Source: JAAXTT01 sp964530215
GTDB taxonomy: Bacteria > Bacillota > Desulfotomaculia > Desulfotomaculales > Desulfocucumaceae
DNA length: 29,445 nt
Assembly (NCBI GenBank): GCA_964530215.1
Contig: CAZHAJ010000007.1
Span: 1-29,445, forward strand
Direction: 5' to 3'
Below are positions 17,225 through 24,439 of the stretch, piece after piece. The notes beneath the pieces are model-generated. The model saw only the letters and a list, made by a program, of their open reading frames with translations. It had not been told where the DNA came from and searched no databases. Made by a program: the position numbers and the translations under genes. Every line of letters starts with the position of its first letter. The stretch's first letter is position 1.

Positions 17225-17935
17225 ATGCAAATTAAATCCTACCATTTTGCTTTGATGCTGGTGGGTTTGGTGCTGGGAACTTTACTTTCCATCCAATTTA
17301 AATCAACCAGCGAGGCAAATAAAAATCCACAGATACAAAGAGTTGAAACCTTGTCCTATCGAGCTGCTCAGTTAAGGGTTACAAATGAGGAAAAAAACCA
17401 GCAGCTTATTGAGATGAGGTCACAGCTTGATAAATTGGCAAAGGGTCCAGATATAAATACCCTGAAAGAAAGTCTCTATTCGGCTCAAATTGAGGCGGGA
17501 CTTTTAGAGATAAAAGGACCTGGGGTACAGGTTGTATTAAATGACAGCAATGCTGTGGCTAAGCAAGGGGAGAACCCCAACCTTTATGTGCTTCATGATG
17601 AGGATATCCTTAAGGTGTTAAACGAACTAAGGGCTGCCGGGGCGGAGGCGCTGGCTATTAATGATGAAAGAATATTGTCAACCAGTGAAATTCGCTGCGC
17701 CGGTCCCACCATACTCATTAATAAAAGCAAACGACTGACTCCACCATTTATAGTTAGTGCCATTGGGGAACCGGACACCATGCTAAGTGCACTGGAAATG
17801 CGAGGAGGGGTTGTGGAATCCCTAAAGTTTTGGGGAATTCAGATAAGTGTAAAAAAAGTCCCTGAAATCACTATTCCGCACAATGTCAGCGGTGTCAGCT
17901 TTGAATTGGCTGAGCCCGTTGGGGAGGTGCAGTGA
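17225..17935 (+). CDS. ylxW: DUF881 membrane-anchored protein (YlxW-like)
   Basis: A 236-residue protein of the DUF881 family, function unproven. It has an N-terminal membrane helix (about residues 8-24), a coiled coil at about 35-75, and then the DUF881 domain with GPGVQVVLND, HDEDILKVLNELRAAGAEALAINDERI and FIVSAIGEPD. B. subtilis has two such genes, ylxW and ylxX, at the same place between divIB and sbp, so a division-linked or wall-linked role is inferred from synteny. ATG follows AGGGGATG. It is a paralogue of the next gene, probably by tandem duplication. Confidence 0.88.
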   Translation: MQIKSYHFALMLVGLVLGTLLSIQFKSTSEANKNPQIQRVETLSYRAAQLRVTNEEKNQQLIEMRSQLDKLAKGPDINTLKESLYSAQIEAGLLEIKGPGVQVVLNDSNAVAKQGENPNLYVLHDEDILKVLNELRAAGAEALAINDERILSTSEIRCAGPTILINKSKRLTPPFIVSAIGEPDTMLSALEMRGGVVESLKFWGIQISVKKVPEITIPHNVSGVSFELAEPVGEVQ

Positions 17936-17936
17936 T

Positions 17937-18632
17937 ATGAAGCGGTTTTATATTTCTTTCGGAATAATCACACTTGTTCTCGGTATGATGCTGGCAATGC
18001 AATTTAAAACAAACAGCACCAGAGATCAAGGAATTTCCTCGGATCGTGTCCAGGAGATTCAGTTGGAGGTAAGTAAACTTGAAAGGGACAGCCTTAAACT
18101 GGATGAGGAGATTGCGGATCTGGAAGCTAAATTGGAACAGGCAAACAAAGGTCAACTGGGAGCAAAGCAGGCTATTCTAGATGAGTTGACAAAAAGGCGT
18201 ATCGGTGCAGGGTTGGTCTCCCTGACGGGACCGGGGGCTGAAATAACTCTAGATAATCCTGTGGTTCCCAGTCGAAACTTTATTTCAATTATCAGGGATG
18301 AGGATCTGCTTAGGTTAGCTAATGAGCTCAAAGGAGCGGGTGCCGAAGCTATTGCGATAAATAACCAAAGACTTATTTCCATTAGTGAGATAAGATTATC
18401 AGGGTCTTTTATAAATATTAATTTAGAGAGGATAAATCCTCCTTTTAAGATAGTAGCAATCGGAAATCCAGAAAAACTGAAAAGTGCACTGGAGATTAGC
18501 GGCGGTTTATTGGACTATTTCAGGGATTTAGGAATGGCTGTTGAAATTCATACGCCGGATAAGGTGACAGTTCCTGCGTACAATAAAGATCTAAATTATA
18601 ATTTCGCTGAGGCCGTTAGAAAGGATGATTAA
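17937..18632 (+). CDS. ylxX: DUF881 membrane-anchored protein, second copy (YlxX-like)
   Basis: A 231-residue paralogue of the preceding gene with the same plan: membrane helix (about 4-20), a strong coiled coil at about 35-72 (LEVSKLERDSLKLDEEIADL), and the DUF881 domain with GPGAEITLDNP, RDEDLLRLANELKGAGAEAIAINNQRL and FKIVAIGNPEKLKSALEISGG. ATG 17937 is one base after the upstream stop, with GGGGAGGTG at 17921-17929. A longer in-frame reading from 17883 would overlap ylxW and lacks a ribosome site. The pair is almost certainly cotranscribed. Confidence 0.88.
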   Translation: MKRFYISFGIITLVLGMMLAMQFKTNSTRDQGISSDRVQEIQLEVSKLERDSLKLDEEIADLEAKLEQANKGQLGAKQAILDELTKRRIGAGLVSLTGPGAEITLDNPVVPSRNFISIIRDEDLLRLANELKGAGAEAIAINNQRLISISEIRLSGSFININLERINPPFKIVAIGNPEKLKSALEISGGLLDYFRDLGMAVEIHTPDKVTVPAYNKDLNYNFAEAVRKDD

Positions 18633-18634
18633 CT

Positions 18635-18976
18635 ATGTGGAAGGGAATCTGGTTAGCAGTTGCCGGTCTTGTCTTGGGTATTATAATCGGACTTAAACTG
18701 CCCTTTACCATTCCCCAGGCTTATGCCAAGTATATGTCGGTGGCAGTTTTGGCGGCTTTGGATTCGGTTTTTGGCGGAATTCGGTCGGCTATGGAAGAAC
18801 ATTACGACAATCAAGTTTTTTTAACAGGCTTTTTCAGTAATGCTTTATTGGCCGCTGGCCTGGCTTTTATTGGGGAGCGTCTGGGAATAGATTTATATCT
18901 GGCAGCTGTGGTGGCTTTTGGTGTAAGGCTTTTCCAAAACCTGGCTATCATTCGCAGAAATTTATTAAAAAAATAA
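18635..18976 (+). CDS. sbp: Small basic membrane protein Sbp (DUF1290)
   Basis: A 113-residue integral membrane protein with hydrophobic helices at about 3-22, 30-50 and 63-100. GLKLPFTIPQAYAKYMSVAVLAALDSVFGG (key part LPFTIPQAYAKYMSVAVLAA) is the recognisable DUF1290 signature. B. subtilis sbp occupies the same slot just before the ftsA-ftsZ pair. Its function is not established. The start is ATG with AAAGGATG upstream, two bases after ylxX, so translation is probably coupled. Confidence 0.88.
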   Translation: MWKGIWLAVAGLVLGIIIGLKLPFTIPQAYAKYMSVAVLAALDSVFGGIRSAMEEHYDNQVFLTGFFSNALLAAGLAFIGERLGIDLYLAAVVAFGVRLFQNLAIIRRNLLKK

Positions 18977-19010
18977 TTCCAGCTAAGTTAAAGGGAAATC
19001 GTTCCTTATG

Positions 19011-19039
19011 TTGAATTTTACAGTTTAAACAAGTATGTT
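19011..19039 (+). promoter_or_regulatory. Candidate ftsZ promoter
   Basis: TTGAAT (19011-19016) and TATGTT (19034-19039) are separated by 17 bp within the 182-bp sbp-ftsZ gap. Each hexamer matches consensus at four of six positions. ftsZ often has its own promoters, so this is plausible but weak. Confidence 0.35.
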
Positions 19040-19158
19040 ATCTACAACTTCAAATCGTTATTGGATGATACATAAAAAAGTACACAGCTGAAAATAACAC
19101 GTTAACAAGGGGTATTTTCATTGATAGGTTTTCAACTACTATGAGGGAGGATAATTGA

Positions 19159-20205
19159 ATGTCTGATTTTGCTGGAGAACAATTGGCAACGATAAAGGTT
19201 ATCGGAGTAGGTGGCGGAGGCAATAATGCTGTAAATAGAATGATCAGTGCGGGTCTTAAAGGTGTTGAATTTATTACTGTAAACACTGATTACCAGGCAC
19301 TCCAATTATCTCACTCAGATATAAAAATACAAATTGGAGAAAAACTTACAAAAGGCCTTGGGGCCGGAGCTAATCCTGAAATAGGTCAAAAAGCCGCAGA
19401 GGAAAGCAGAGAAGAGATAATACAGGGACTTAAGGGAGCAGACATGGTTTTTGTCACCGCCGGTATGGGCGGCGGTACCGGCACCGGTGCAGCTCCTTTG
19501 GTGGCTGAGGTTGCCAAGGAGTTAGGTGCATTAACAGTTGGTGTGGTTACAAAGCCCTTTACCTTTGAAGGGAGAAAGCGTCTGTCCCAGGCGGAGACCG
19601 GTATTCAAAACCTTAAGGACAAAGTGGATACATTGATTACCATACCCAATGATCGGCTGTTGCAGGTGATTGACAAGCATACTTCTATTGTAGAAGCATT
19701 CCGTATTGCTGATGATGTTCTGCGTCAAGGGGTTCAGGGTATTTCAGACCTTATAGCCGTTCCTGGGCTTATTAATTTGGATTTTGCCGATGTTAAAACA
19801 ATTATGAGGGATACAGGCTCGGCACTGATGGGAATAGGAATTGCCGGCGGTGAAAACAGAGCTGCTGAAGCAGCCAGTATGGCTATATCCAGTCCTTTAC
19901 TGGAAACCTCGATTGAGGGAGCAAGGGGAGTACTTCTTAACATTACAGGGGGCTCATCCTTGGGTCTTTTTGAAGTTAACGAAGCAGCCGAAATTATTGC
20001 CCAAGCTGCAGATCCGGAGGCAAATATTATTTTCGGTGCTGTAATCGATGAAAGAATGGAAGAAGAGGTTAGAGTAACCGTTATTGCCACAGGCTTTGAA
20101 CCCAAAATGGGCCGAAAAGAAAGAATAATAAAAAAAGATGTTGAGTTAAAGTCCTTTAGCGGCAGTGATGATTTGGATATACCCGCCTTCCTGAGAAGGA
20201 GATAG
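19159..20205 (+). CDS. ftsZ: FtsZ, tubulin-like cell-division GTPase
   Basis: A 348-residue GTPase that polymerises into the Z-ring at mid-cell, or near the poles in sporulation. It has KVIGVGGGGNNAVNRM (13-28), VNTDYQAL, the tubulin GTP signature GGGTGTG (104-110), and the T7 synergy loop NLDFADVKTIM (about 207). A short variable linker leads to the C-terminal peptide DIPAFLRRR, which binds FtsA, SepF and other partners. ATG follows a strong GAGGGAGGA. It is the last division gene of the cluster; ftsA, normally just upstream, is missing. Confidence 0.98.
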   Translation: MSDFAGEQLATIKVIGVGGGGNNAVNRMISAGLKGVEFITVNTDYQALQLSHSDIKIQIGEKLTKGLGAGANPEIGQKAAEESREEIIQGLKGADMVFVTAGMGGGTGTGAAPLVAEVAKELGALTVGVVTKPFTFEGRKRLSQAETGIQNLKDKVDTLITIPNDRLLQVIDKHTSIVEAFRIADDVLRQGVQGISDLIAVPGLINLDFADVKTIMRDTGSALMGIGIAGGENRAAEAASMAISSPLLETSIEGARGVLLNITGGSSLGLFEVNEAAEIIAQAADPEANIIFGAVIDERMEEEVRVTVIATGFEPKMGRKERIIKKDVELKSFSGSDDLDIPAFLRRR

Positions 20206-20272
20206 TCAGAAGCCAGGATACAGAAGTCAGAATAGAGAATCCAGAAGTCAGAATCCAGAATCCAGAATTTTA
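20206..20272 (+). repeat. CAGAAGTCAGAATC-type short repeats after ftsZ
   Basis: Directly after the ftsZ stop come imperfect units of CAGAAGTCAG and AATCCAGAATC (20206-20272). The same motif occurs in inverted orientation at 27201-27237. There is no coding capacity. Such repeats are low-complexity spacer material in many genomes. Confidence 0.75.
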
Positions 20273-20278
20273 AGAAGT

Positions 20279-20448
20279 GACTTTCTGTCAATAGGTGGGG
20301 TAGACCCCATAATGGGAGAGTAACAGCGGTGGTTGACTATGTGGTCAGCCACCGCTTATATATTAAATTAGTGAATCTTCGCATAGATAGGTGTACGGAT
20401 TTCAGTCTGTCCTAAAATGTCCTCCCCCAAATAAGAAGCTTCTTTTTT
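20279..20448 (-). mobile_element. ISL3-type IS end remnant, copy A (short form)
   Basis: This is the short member of a three-copy intergenic repeat (others at 26458-26841 and 26842-27190). The left end, GACTTTCTGTCAAT (20279-20292), corresponds to GGCTCTTTATCAATTG in copy B. Then come GGGG-TAGA-CCCC (20297-20308) and a 13-bp hairpin: AGCGGTGGTTGAC (20325-20337) against GTCAGCCACCGCT (20344-20356), loop TATGTG. GGATTTCAG (20397-20405) is followed almost directly by AAATGTCCTCCCCC, and the copy ends in a T6 run. The module of about 175 bp found in copies B and C is absent. No transposase codons remain. Confidence 0.7.
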
Positions 20449-20523
20449 GTCGAATATATGCTTTTAAAAAAGTGTCCCCCTCTACAAGCATTTACAATTA
20501 TTGCCATCCAAACGAGGTATAAT
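20446..20523 (+). promoter_or_regulatory. Spo0A-controlled spoIIG-type promoter
   Basis: A perfect Spo0A box, TTTGTCGAA, is at 20446-20454. A weaker reverse one (TTGTAGAG on the minus strand) is at 20480-20487. TTTACA (20491-20496) and TATAAT (20518-20523) are separated by 21 bp. B. subtilis spoIIG is known for its unusually long 22-bp spacer and two Spo0A sites around -85 and -45. With a start near 20530, the boxes here fall at about -80 and -47, the same geometry. Confidence 0.8.
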
Positions 20524-20654
20524 ATCCATTAGAGTGAATTGTTGCAGTGTGGATTTGCTGTGCTTTTAAAGCTGTATTTTATTCAGCGGTGGGTCATATT
20601 AAGGGAATACAGACCATATATTGGTGGAAAGCCCTTGTTTTCGGAGGTTTTGCT

Positions 20655-21572
20655 GTGAGCACCTCAGTGGTGTACTTAGATAAAGTTTTTTTGGGTAACC
20701 TGCTGGTGAACGGTTTCATTCTTTGGGCATCTGGAAGGCTGGGACAAGTAAAAGTAAAAATGCCCAGAATAATGATAGGAGCCGGGATTGGCGGGGCATA
20801 TTCACTATTGGTATTTTTACCTGACTGGGAATATCTTTTTACTCTTTTTGCAAAGCTTGTTGTTTCCGTTATTATGCTGTCAATTGCTTTTGTTCCGCTG
20901 CCACCTAGAAGATTTATCCGTTGTGCATGTTTTTTTTATTTAATCTCTTTTGTGTGTGGAGGTGCTGTTATCGGTTTTTCCCAGTTAGTCAGTCAAAACA
21001 GAGGAGTTAATGACGGAAATACTTTTATTGCATCAGTTAATCAGTATTTGTGGCCCGGTCTTATATTTTCTATGCTGGTAATATGGGGAGTTGTCGAGTT
21101 GCTGCCCAGATACCTTAAGGGAAAGAACAGACTTGAATCCATGAAGCTACATATTACAATTTTTGTTTGGGGTAAAGGTGTCTCATTGCGAGCCTTGGTA
21201 GACACCGGAAGCAGTTTATGTGATCCCATTTCCGGAGATCCGGTGGTGGTTGTGGAGCATAGCGCCATTAAAGAAATTTTGCCCCAAACCATGAAGGATA
21301 AAGATTGCTGTGACGATGCTGTTAAACTGGTTGAAATGATGGCGGAAACATCTTGGTCGGAAAGGCTTAGATTAATACCGTTTCAAGCCATAGGAACCAA
21401 TCGGGGTTTTCTTCTGGGTATAAGACCGGATAAGGTGGAATTCAGTATAGACAATAAAAAAGTAGAGGTAAAGAAAGTGGTGGTTTGTATCCACGGAATG
21501 AATCTAGATGCAGGCCGGGAATATAGTGCCATTATCAACCCCGCTGTCTTAGATTACGGGAATACCGCATAA
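20655..21572 (+). CDS. spoIIGA: SpoIIGA, pro-sigma-E processing aspartic peptidase
   Basis: A sporulation membrane protease that removes the pro-sequence of sigma-E at the asymmetric septum after a signal from the forespore. The N-terminal half has about five hydrophobic helices and starts VVYLDKVFLGNLLVNGFIL, typical of the family. The C-terminal peptidase half has the catalytic motif VDTGSSLCDP. The GTG at 20655 with GGAGG at 20643-20647 gives 305 residues and puts the catalytic Asp at residue 183, the same number as in B. subtilis; an upstream reading from 20547 has no ribosome site and would overlap the promoter's start region. It is followed by its substrate gene sigE after 50 bp. Confidence 0.94.
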   Translation: MSTSVVYLDKVFLGNLLVNGFILWASGRLGQVKVKMPRIMIGAGIGGAYSLLVFLPDWEYLFTLFAKLVVSVIMLSIAFVPLPPRRFIRCACFFYLISFVCGGAVIGFSQLVSQNRGVNDGNTFIASVNQYLWPGLIFSMLVIWGVVELLPRYLKGKNRLESMKLHITIFVWGKGVSLRALVDTGSSLCDPISGDPVVVVEHSAIKEILPQTMKDKDCCDDAVKLVEMMAETSWSERLRLIPFQAIGTNRGFLLGIRPDKVEFSIDNKKVEVKKVVVCIHGMNLDAGREYSAIINPAVLDYGNTA

Positions 21573-21622
21573 CGGTGATTGACAGATAAGCCATGGAATA
21601 ACTAACTTAGGGAGGAATATCA

Positions 21623-22348
21623 TTGTTTAAAATCTGGAAAATCAGGCTAATTATGCGTCTTACCCTGGTGAGGTTAATTCGGTGGTTGGGAGAAAGACAG
21701 GAAGTATATTATGTGGGAAGCAGTGAGGCGCTGCCTCCCCCCCTTACCAATGATGAAGAGATATTTTTAATAGGAAAGCTGGAAGCAGGTGATTATGCGG
21801 TAAGGAGTATACTTATTGAGAGAAATCTGCGACTAGTGGTATATATAGCCAGAAAGTTTGAAAACACAGGGGTGGGAATTGAGGATTTGGTGTCCATAGG
21901 TACCATAGGTTTAATAAAAGCAGTAAATACTTTTGACCCCGGAAAAAAAATAAAACTGGCCACTTATGCTTCCCGCTGCATAGAAAATGAGATTCTCATG
22001 TATCTGCGCCGCAACAACAAAACCAGAACGGAAGTTTCCTTTGACGAGCCGCTGAATATAGACTGGGATGGTAATGAGCTTCTTCTATCCGATGTGATGG
22101 GGACCGAAAATGACATAATATATAAATTTATTGAAGAAGAAGTGGATAAAAAGCTGCTGCACCTTGCCTTACAGAGACTGACAGGAAGGGAAAGAAAAAT
22201 TATGGAGCTTAGGTTTGGGCTTAATAATGATTCCGAGAAGACCCAGAAAGAGGTTGCGGATATGTTGGGAATATCCCAGTCGTACATATCCAGATTAGAA
22301 AAAAGAATAATAAAAAGATTGAAGAAGGAAATACATAGGATGGAATAA
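21623..22348 (+). CDS. sigE: Sigma-E, early mother-cell sporulation sigma factor (pro-form)
   Basis: A 241-residue sigma-70 family protein that directs early mother-cell transcription. The first 29 residues are a basic amphipathic pro-sequence; cleavage is predicted in EVYYVGSSEALPPP, after the first Tyr by analogy with B. subtilis. Region 2 has RNLRLVVYIARKFENTGVGIEDL and KLATYASRCIENEILMYLRR (shortened: ATYASRCIENEILMYLRR), followed by FDEPLNIDWDGNELLLSDV. Region 4 has GISQSYISRLEKRIIKRL. Much of the sequence is nearly identical to the B. subtilis protein as I remember it. The start is TTG behind AGGGAGGA. It is cotranscribed with spoIIGA. Confidence 0.97.
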   Translation: MFKIWKIRLIMRLTLVRLIRWLGERQEVYYVGSSEALPPPLTNDEEIFLIGKLEAGDYAVRSILIERNLRLVVYIARKFENTGVGIEDLVSIGTIGLIKAVNTFDPGKKIKLATYASRCIENEILMYLRRNNKTRTEVSFDEPLNIDWDGNELLLSDVMGTENDIIYKFIEEEVDKKLLHLALQRLTGRERKIMELRFGLNNDSEKTQKEVADMLGISQSYISRLEKRIIKRLKKEIHRME

Positions 22349-22402
22349 TACTAATTGATTAAAAATGTATTTTATTGGCAGTTCAAAGGTTTGTTTATAT
22401 AT

Positions 22403-22432
22403 GTATAAAGGATAAATGGGGGGGCAATAATT
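22403..22432 (+). promoter_or_regulatory. Sigma-F/sigma-G-type promoter of sigG
   Basis: GTATA (22403-22407), a 15-bp spacer, and GGCAATAATT (22423-22432) match the forespore consensus GYATA-N15-GGNNANANT at every fixed position. It lies 48 bp before the sigG start. In B. subtilis the same gene is transcribed by sigma-F and then by sigma-G itself. Confidence 0.82.
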
Positions 22433-22479
22433 AGTTTAAGCAGCTGCTGTATCTAATCGAATAGGGGTGGAAGCCGCCA

Positions 22480-23253
22480 ATGCTTGTCAACAAGGTGGAG
22501 ATCTGCGGTGTTAACACTTCGAAACTTCCTGTGCTAACCAGTTCACAGATGCGTACATTGTTTGAGTCCATGCATAAGGGTGATGCAGATGCAAGGGGAC
22601 GGCTGATTAACGGCAATCTACGACTTGTCTTAAGTGTTATTCAACGATTTACTAACCGCGGTGAATATGTAGATGACTTATTTCAGGTTGGTTGTATTGG
22701 TTTAATGAAAGCTATAGATAATTTTGATCTTTCCCAGAATGTAAAATTTTCTACCTATGCAGTCCCCATGATTATAGGTGAAATAAGGAGATATCTAAGG
22801 GATAATAATCCTGTAAGAGTAAGTCGTTCCCTGCGGGATGTTGCCTATAAAGCATTGCAGGTCAGGGACTCATTGGTAAATAGGTTATCCAGGGAACCCT
22901 CCATTAACGAAATAGCCGGAGAGTTAAAGATGCCTAGGGAAGAGGTTGTATTTGCCCTGGACGCAATTCAAGAGCCGGTATCATTATTTGAGCCGATTTT
23001 TCATGACGGTGGGGATCCCATATTTGTAATGGATCAGATAAGTGATGAAAAAAACTTGGATCAAAGCTGGCTTGAAGGTATCGCCATCAGGGATGCCATG
23101 AGGAAGCTTAGTCAACGTGAAAAGCATATTTTAACTCTTCGCTTTTATGAGGGCAAAACACAGATGGAGGTAGCTGAAGAAATTGGAATTTCCCAAGCTC
23201 AGGTATCCCGCTTGGAAAAGGCGGCATTAACACATATGAGAAAATTTCTCTAA
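22480..23253 (+). CDS. sigG: Sigma-G, late forespore sporulation sigma factor
   Basis: A 257-residue sigma factor for late forespore genes. The N-terminus NKVEICGVNTSKLPVLT is the sigma-G signature and the region where anti-sigma factors act. Region 2 has NLRLVLSVIQRFTNRGEYVDDLFQVGCIGL (key part GEYVDDLFQVGCIGLMKAID) and FSTYAVPMIIGEIRRYLRD. Region 4 ends GISQAQVSRLEKAALTHMRKFL. ATG 22480 follows AGGGGTGG. The gene sits 131 bp after sigE with its own forespore promoter and is closed by a strong terminator, so it can be expressed separately from the spoIIG operon. Confidence 0.97.
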   Translation: MLVNKVEICGVNTSKLPVLTSSQMRTLFESMHKGDADARGRLINGNLRLVLSVIQRFTNRGEYVDDLFQVGCIGLMKAIDNFDLSQNVKFSTYAVPMIIGEIRRYLRDNNPVRVSRSLRDVAYKALQVRDSLVNRLSREPSINEIAGELKMPREEVVFALDAIQEPVSLFEPIFHDGGDPIFVMDQISDEKNLDQSWLEGIAIRDAMRKLSQREKHILTLRFYEGKTQMEVAEEIGISQAQVSRLEKAALTHMRKFL

Positions 23254-23294
23254 CCAACAAGAGGACGACGTCAAAATCTATATTAAGAACACGG

Positions 23295-23334
23295 CAAACC
23301 CGTAACACTTTGATAGTGATACGGGTTTGTTTTT
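23295..23334 (+). terminator. Strong intrinsic terminator after sigG
   Basis: CAAACCCGTA plus CACT (23295-23309) pair with AGTG plus TACGGGTTTG (23315-23329), with one A/A mismatch and a five-base loop, followed by TTTTT (23330-23334). It is a long GC-containing stem and T-run, well placed to end sigG transcription. Confidence 0.92.
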
Positions 23335-23453
23335 GGGACTTGGTTGCTTTTTTAGTACGGATTGTTACCGGCAGAGAGCATAATTCCATTAATTGCTTCT
23401 ATTTGTATGCAGTGAAACATATAAATATTATAGCAGTGGGAGGTGCCCAGAAA

Positions 23454-23744
23454 ATGGTAAAAATTTCGGACTTAAGAATGAGGGAAGTTATTAATATTGC
23501 TGACGGAAGACGCCTTGGGCCCATAAAAGACATAGATATAGACTTGGAACATGGACGCATTAATGCCCTTATTATGCCTGCATATGGAGCAGGCAGGTTA
23601 ATGGGTTTTTGGGGAAGAGAAAATGAGATTGTGATATCATGGGAAAAAATTATTAAAATAGGGGTTGATGTAATACTGGTGGAGCTCAGTCCACCATTGG
23701 AAAATGCTTCGGAATGTTACTATCCCAACAGAGATAGATGGTAA
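23454..23744 (+). CDS. ylmC: YlmC/YmxH-family PRC-barrel-like sporulation protein
   Basis: A 96-residue protein of the YlmC/YmxH family, a small PRC-barrel-like fold whose role is not settled; the genes cluster with sporulation or division loci. Signatures are KISDLRMREVINIADGRRLGPIKD (key part VINIADGRRLG), DIDLEHGRINALIMPA, and the end WEKIIKIGVDVILVEL. The start is ATG 23454, with GGGAGGTG at 23438-23445. A longer in-frame reading from 23310 would include the sigG terminator and is rejected. B. subtilis ylmC also follows sigG closely, so synteny supports the call. Confidence 0.88.
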   Translation: MVKISDLRMREVINIADGRRLGPIKDIDIDLEHGRINALIMPAYGAGRLMGFWGRENEIVISWEKIIKIGVDVILVELSPPLENASECYYPNRDRW

Positions 23745-23791
23745 TAAAATCAAATTCAATTTTATAAATTCCAAATTGTAAAATTATGCTT

Positions 23792-23818
23792 AGGGAGGGT
23801 TAATTAGCTCTCTCTTTT
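23792..23818 (+). terminator. Possible terminator after ylmC
   Basis: AGGGAG (23792-23797) can pair with CTCTCT (23808-23813) with one G-U pair, followed by CTTTT. The stem is short with a ten-base loop, so it is weaker than the sigG terminator. Confidence 0.45.
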
Positions 23819-23842
23819 ATGTTGTTATGGCATTTTACGTTT

Positions 23843-23900
23843 TTGCGAAACGTACCAACATATAGTATAATAACTTTGCCTTAAGTACAATATGATGGGT
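23843..23900 (+). promoter_or_regulatory. nrdR-nrdD promoter with two NrdR boxes
   Basis: TTGCGA (23843-23848), 17 bp, and TATAAT (23866-23871) form a good sigma-A promoter. CAACATATAG (23856-23865) matches the core CWATATATWG of the NrdR box at nine of ten positions, and CAATATGATG (23888-23897) at eight. Their starts are 32 bp apart, three helical turns, the spacing known for paired NrdR boxes. One box overlaps the spacer and the other lies just downstream of the -10, a repressing arrangement. Confidence 0.78.
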
Positions 23901-23930
23901 ATTTATAATGTTAAGTCTGGGGTGTTAAAT

Positions 23931-24404
23931 TTGAAATGTCACTATTGCGGAGTTGCAGACAGCAGGGTTCTTGATTCCAGGCCTGCAGAGGATGGTAATT
24001 CCATTCGCAGGCGGCGGGAATGCAGTGGCTGCAGTCGTCGTTTTACAACTTATGAAAGGGTGGATGAGGTGCCTCTGATGGTTGTCAAGAAGGATGGCCG
24101 ACGTGAACCCTTCGACCGTAAAAAGCTTCTTCAAGGATTATCCAAGGCGTGTCAAAAAAGACCTGTGTCGATGGAAAGGCTGGAGACAGCAGTAAATACT
24201 ATTGAACGGGAATTGCGAAATACAGCAGATACCGAGATAAGTGCTCAGGAAGTAGGAGAGAATGTAATGGAGCATTTAAGACGAATAGACGAAGTTGCCT
24301 ATGTCCGTTTTGCTTCGGTGTATCGTGAGTTTCATGATGTTTGCAGTTTTTTGGGGGAAATTGAAAAACTGATGAATGCAAATAAACAGAAAGAAAACCA
24401 ATAA
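23931..24404 (+). CDS. nrdR: NrdR, ribonucleotide reductase transcriptional repressor
   Basis: A 157-residue regulator that senses ATP/dATP and represses ribonucleotide reductase genes. An N-terminal zinc ribbon uses CHYC (Cys3, Cys6) and CSGC (Cys31, Cys34), followed by RRFTTYERV. The ATP-cone domain spans about 49-139 (VVKKDGRREPFDRKKLLQGL to RIDEVAYVRFASVYREF). I choose TTG 23931, which gives the standard MKCHYCG N-terminus and normal length, with GGGG about 8 nt upstream; an in-frame ATG at 23892 would add 13 atypical residues and overlap the second NrdR box. It is followed 35 bp later by nrdD, its expected target. Confidence 0.95.
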   Translation: MKCHYCGVADSRVLDSRPAEDGNSIRRRRECSGCSRRFTTYERVDEVPLMVVKKDGRREPFDRKKLLQGLSKACQKRPVSMERLETAVNTIERELRNTADTEISAQEVGENVMEHLRRIDEVAYVRFASVYREFHDVCSFLGEIEKLMNANKQKENQ

Positions 24405-24439
24405 ATTTACATTGATCTGACGGTAGAGGAGGATGTATA

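Noticed and set aside
20206..20272. Possible CRISPR array in the AGAAGTCAG-type repeats
   Set aside because: The units are short, imperfect and contiguous, with no unique spacers of constant length and no cas genes nearby.
22349..22479. Classical sigma-A promoter for sigG
   Set aside because: No convincing TTGACA/TATAAT pair at 16-18 bp; the forespore-type match is far better.
23310..23453. Long N-terminal extension of YlmC
   Set aside because: It begins within the sigG terminator, has no ribosome site, and adds 48 residues absent from the family; ATG 23454 has GGGAGGTG.
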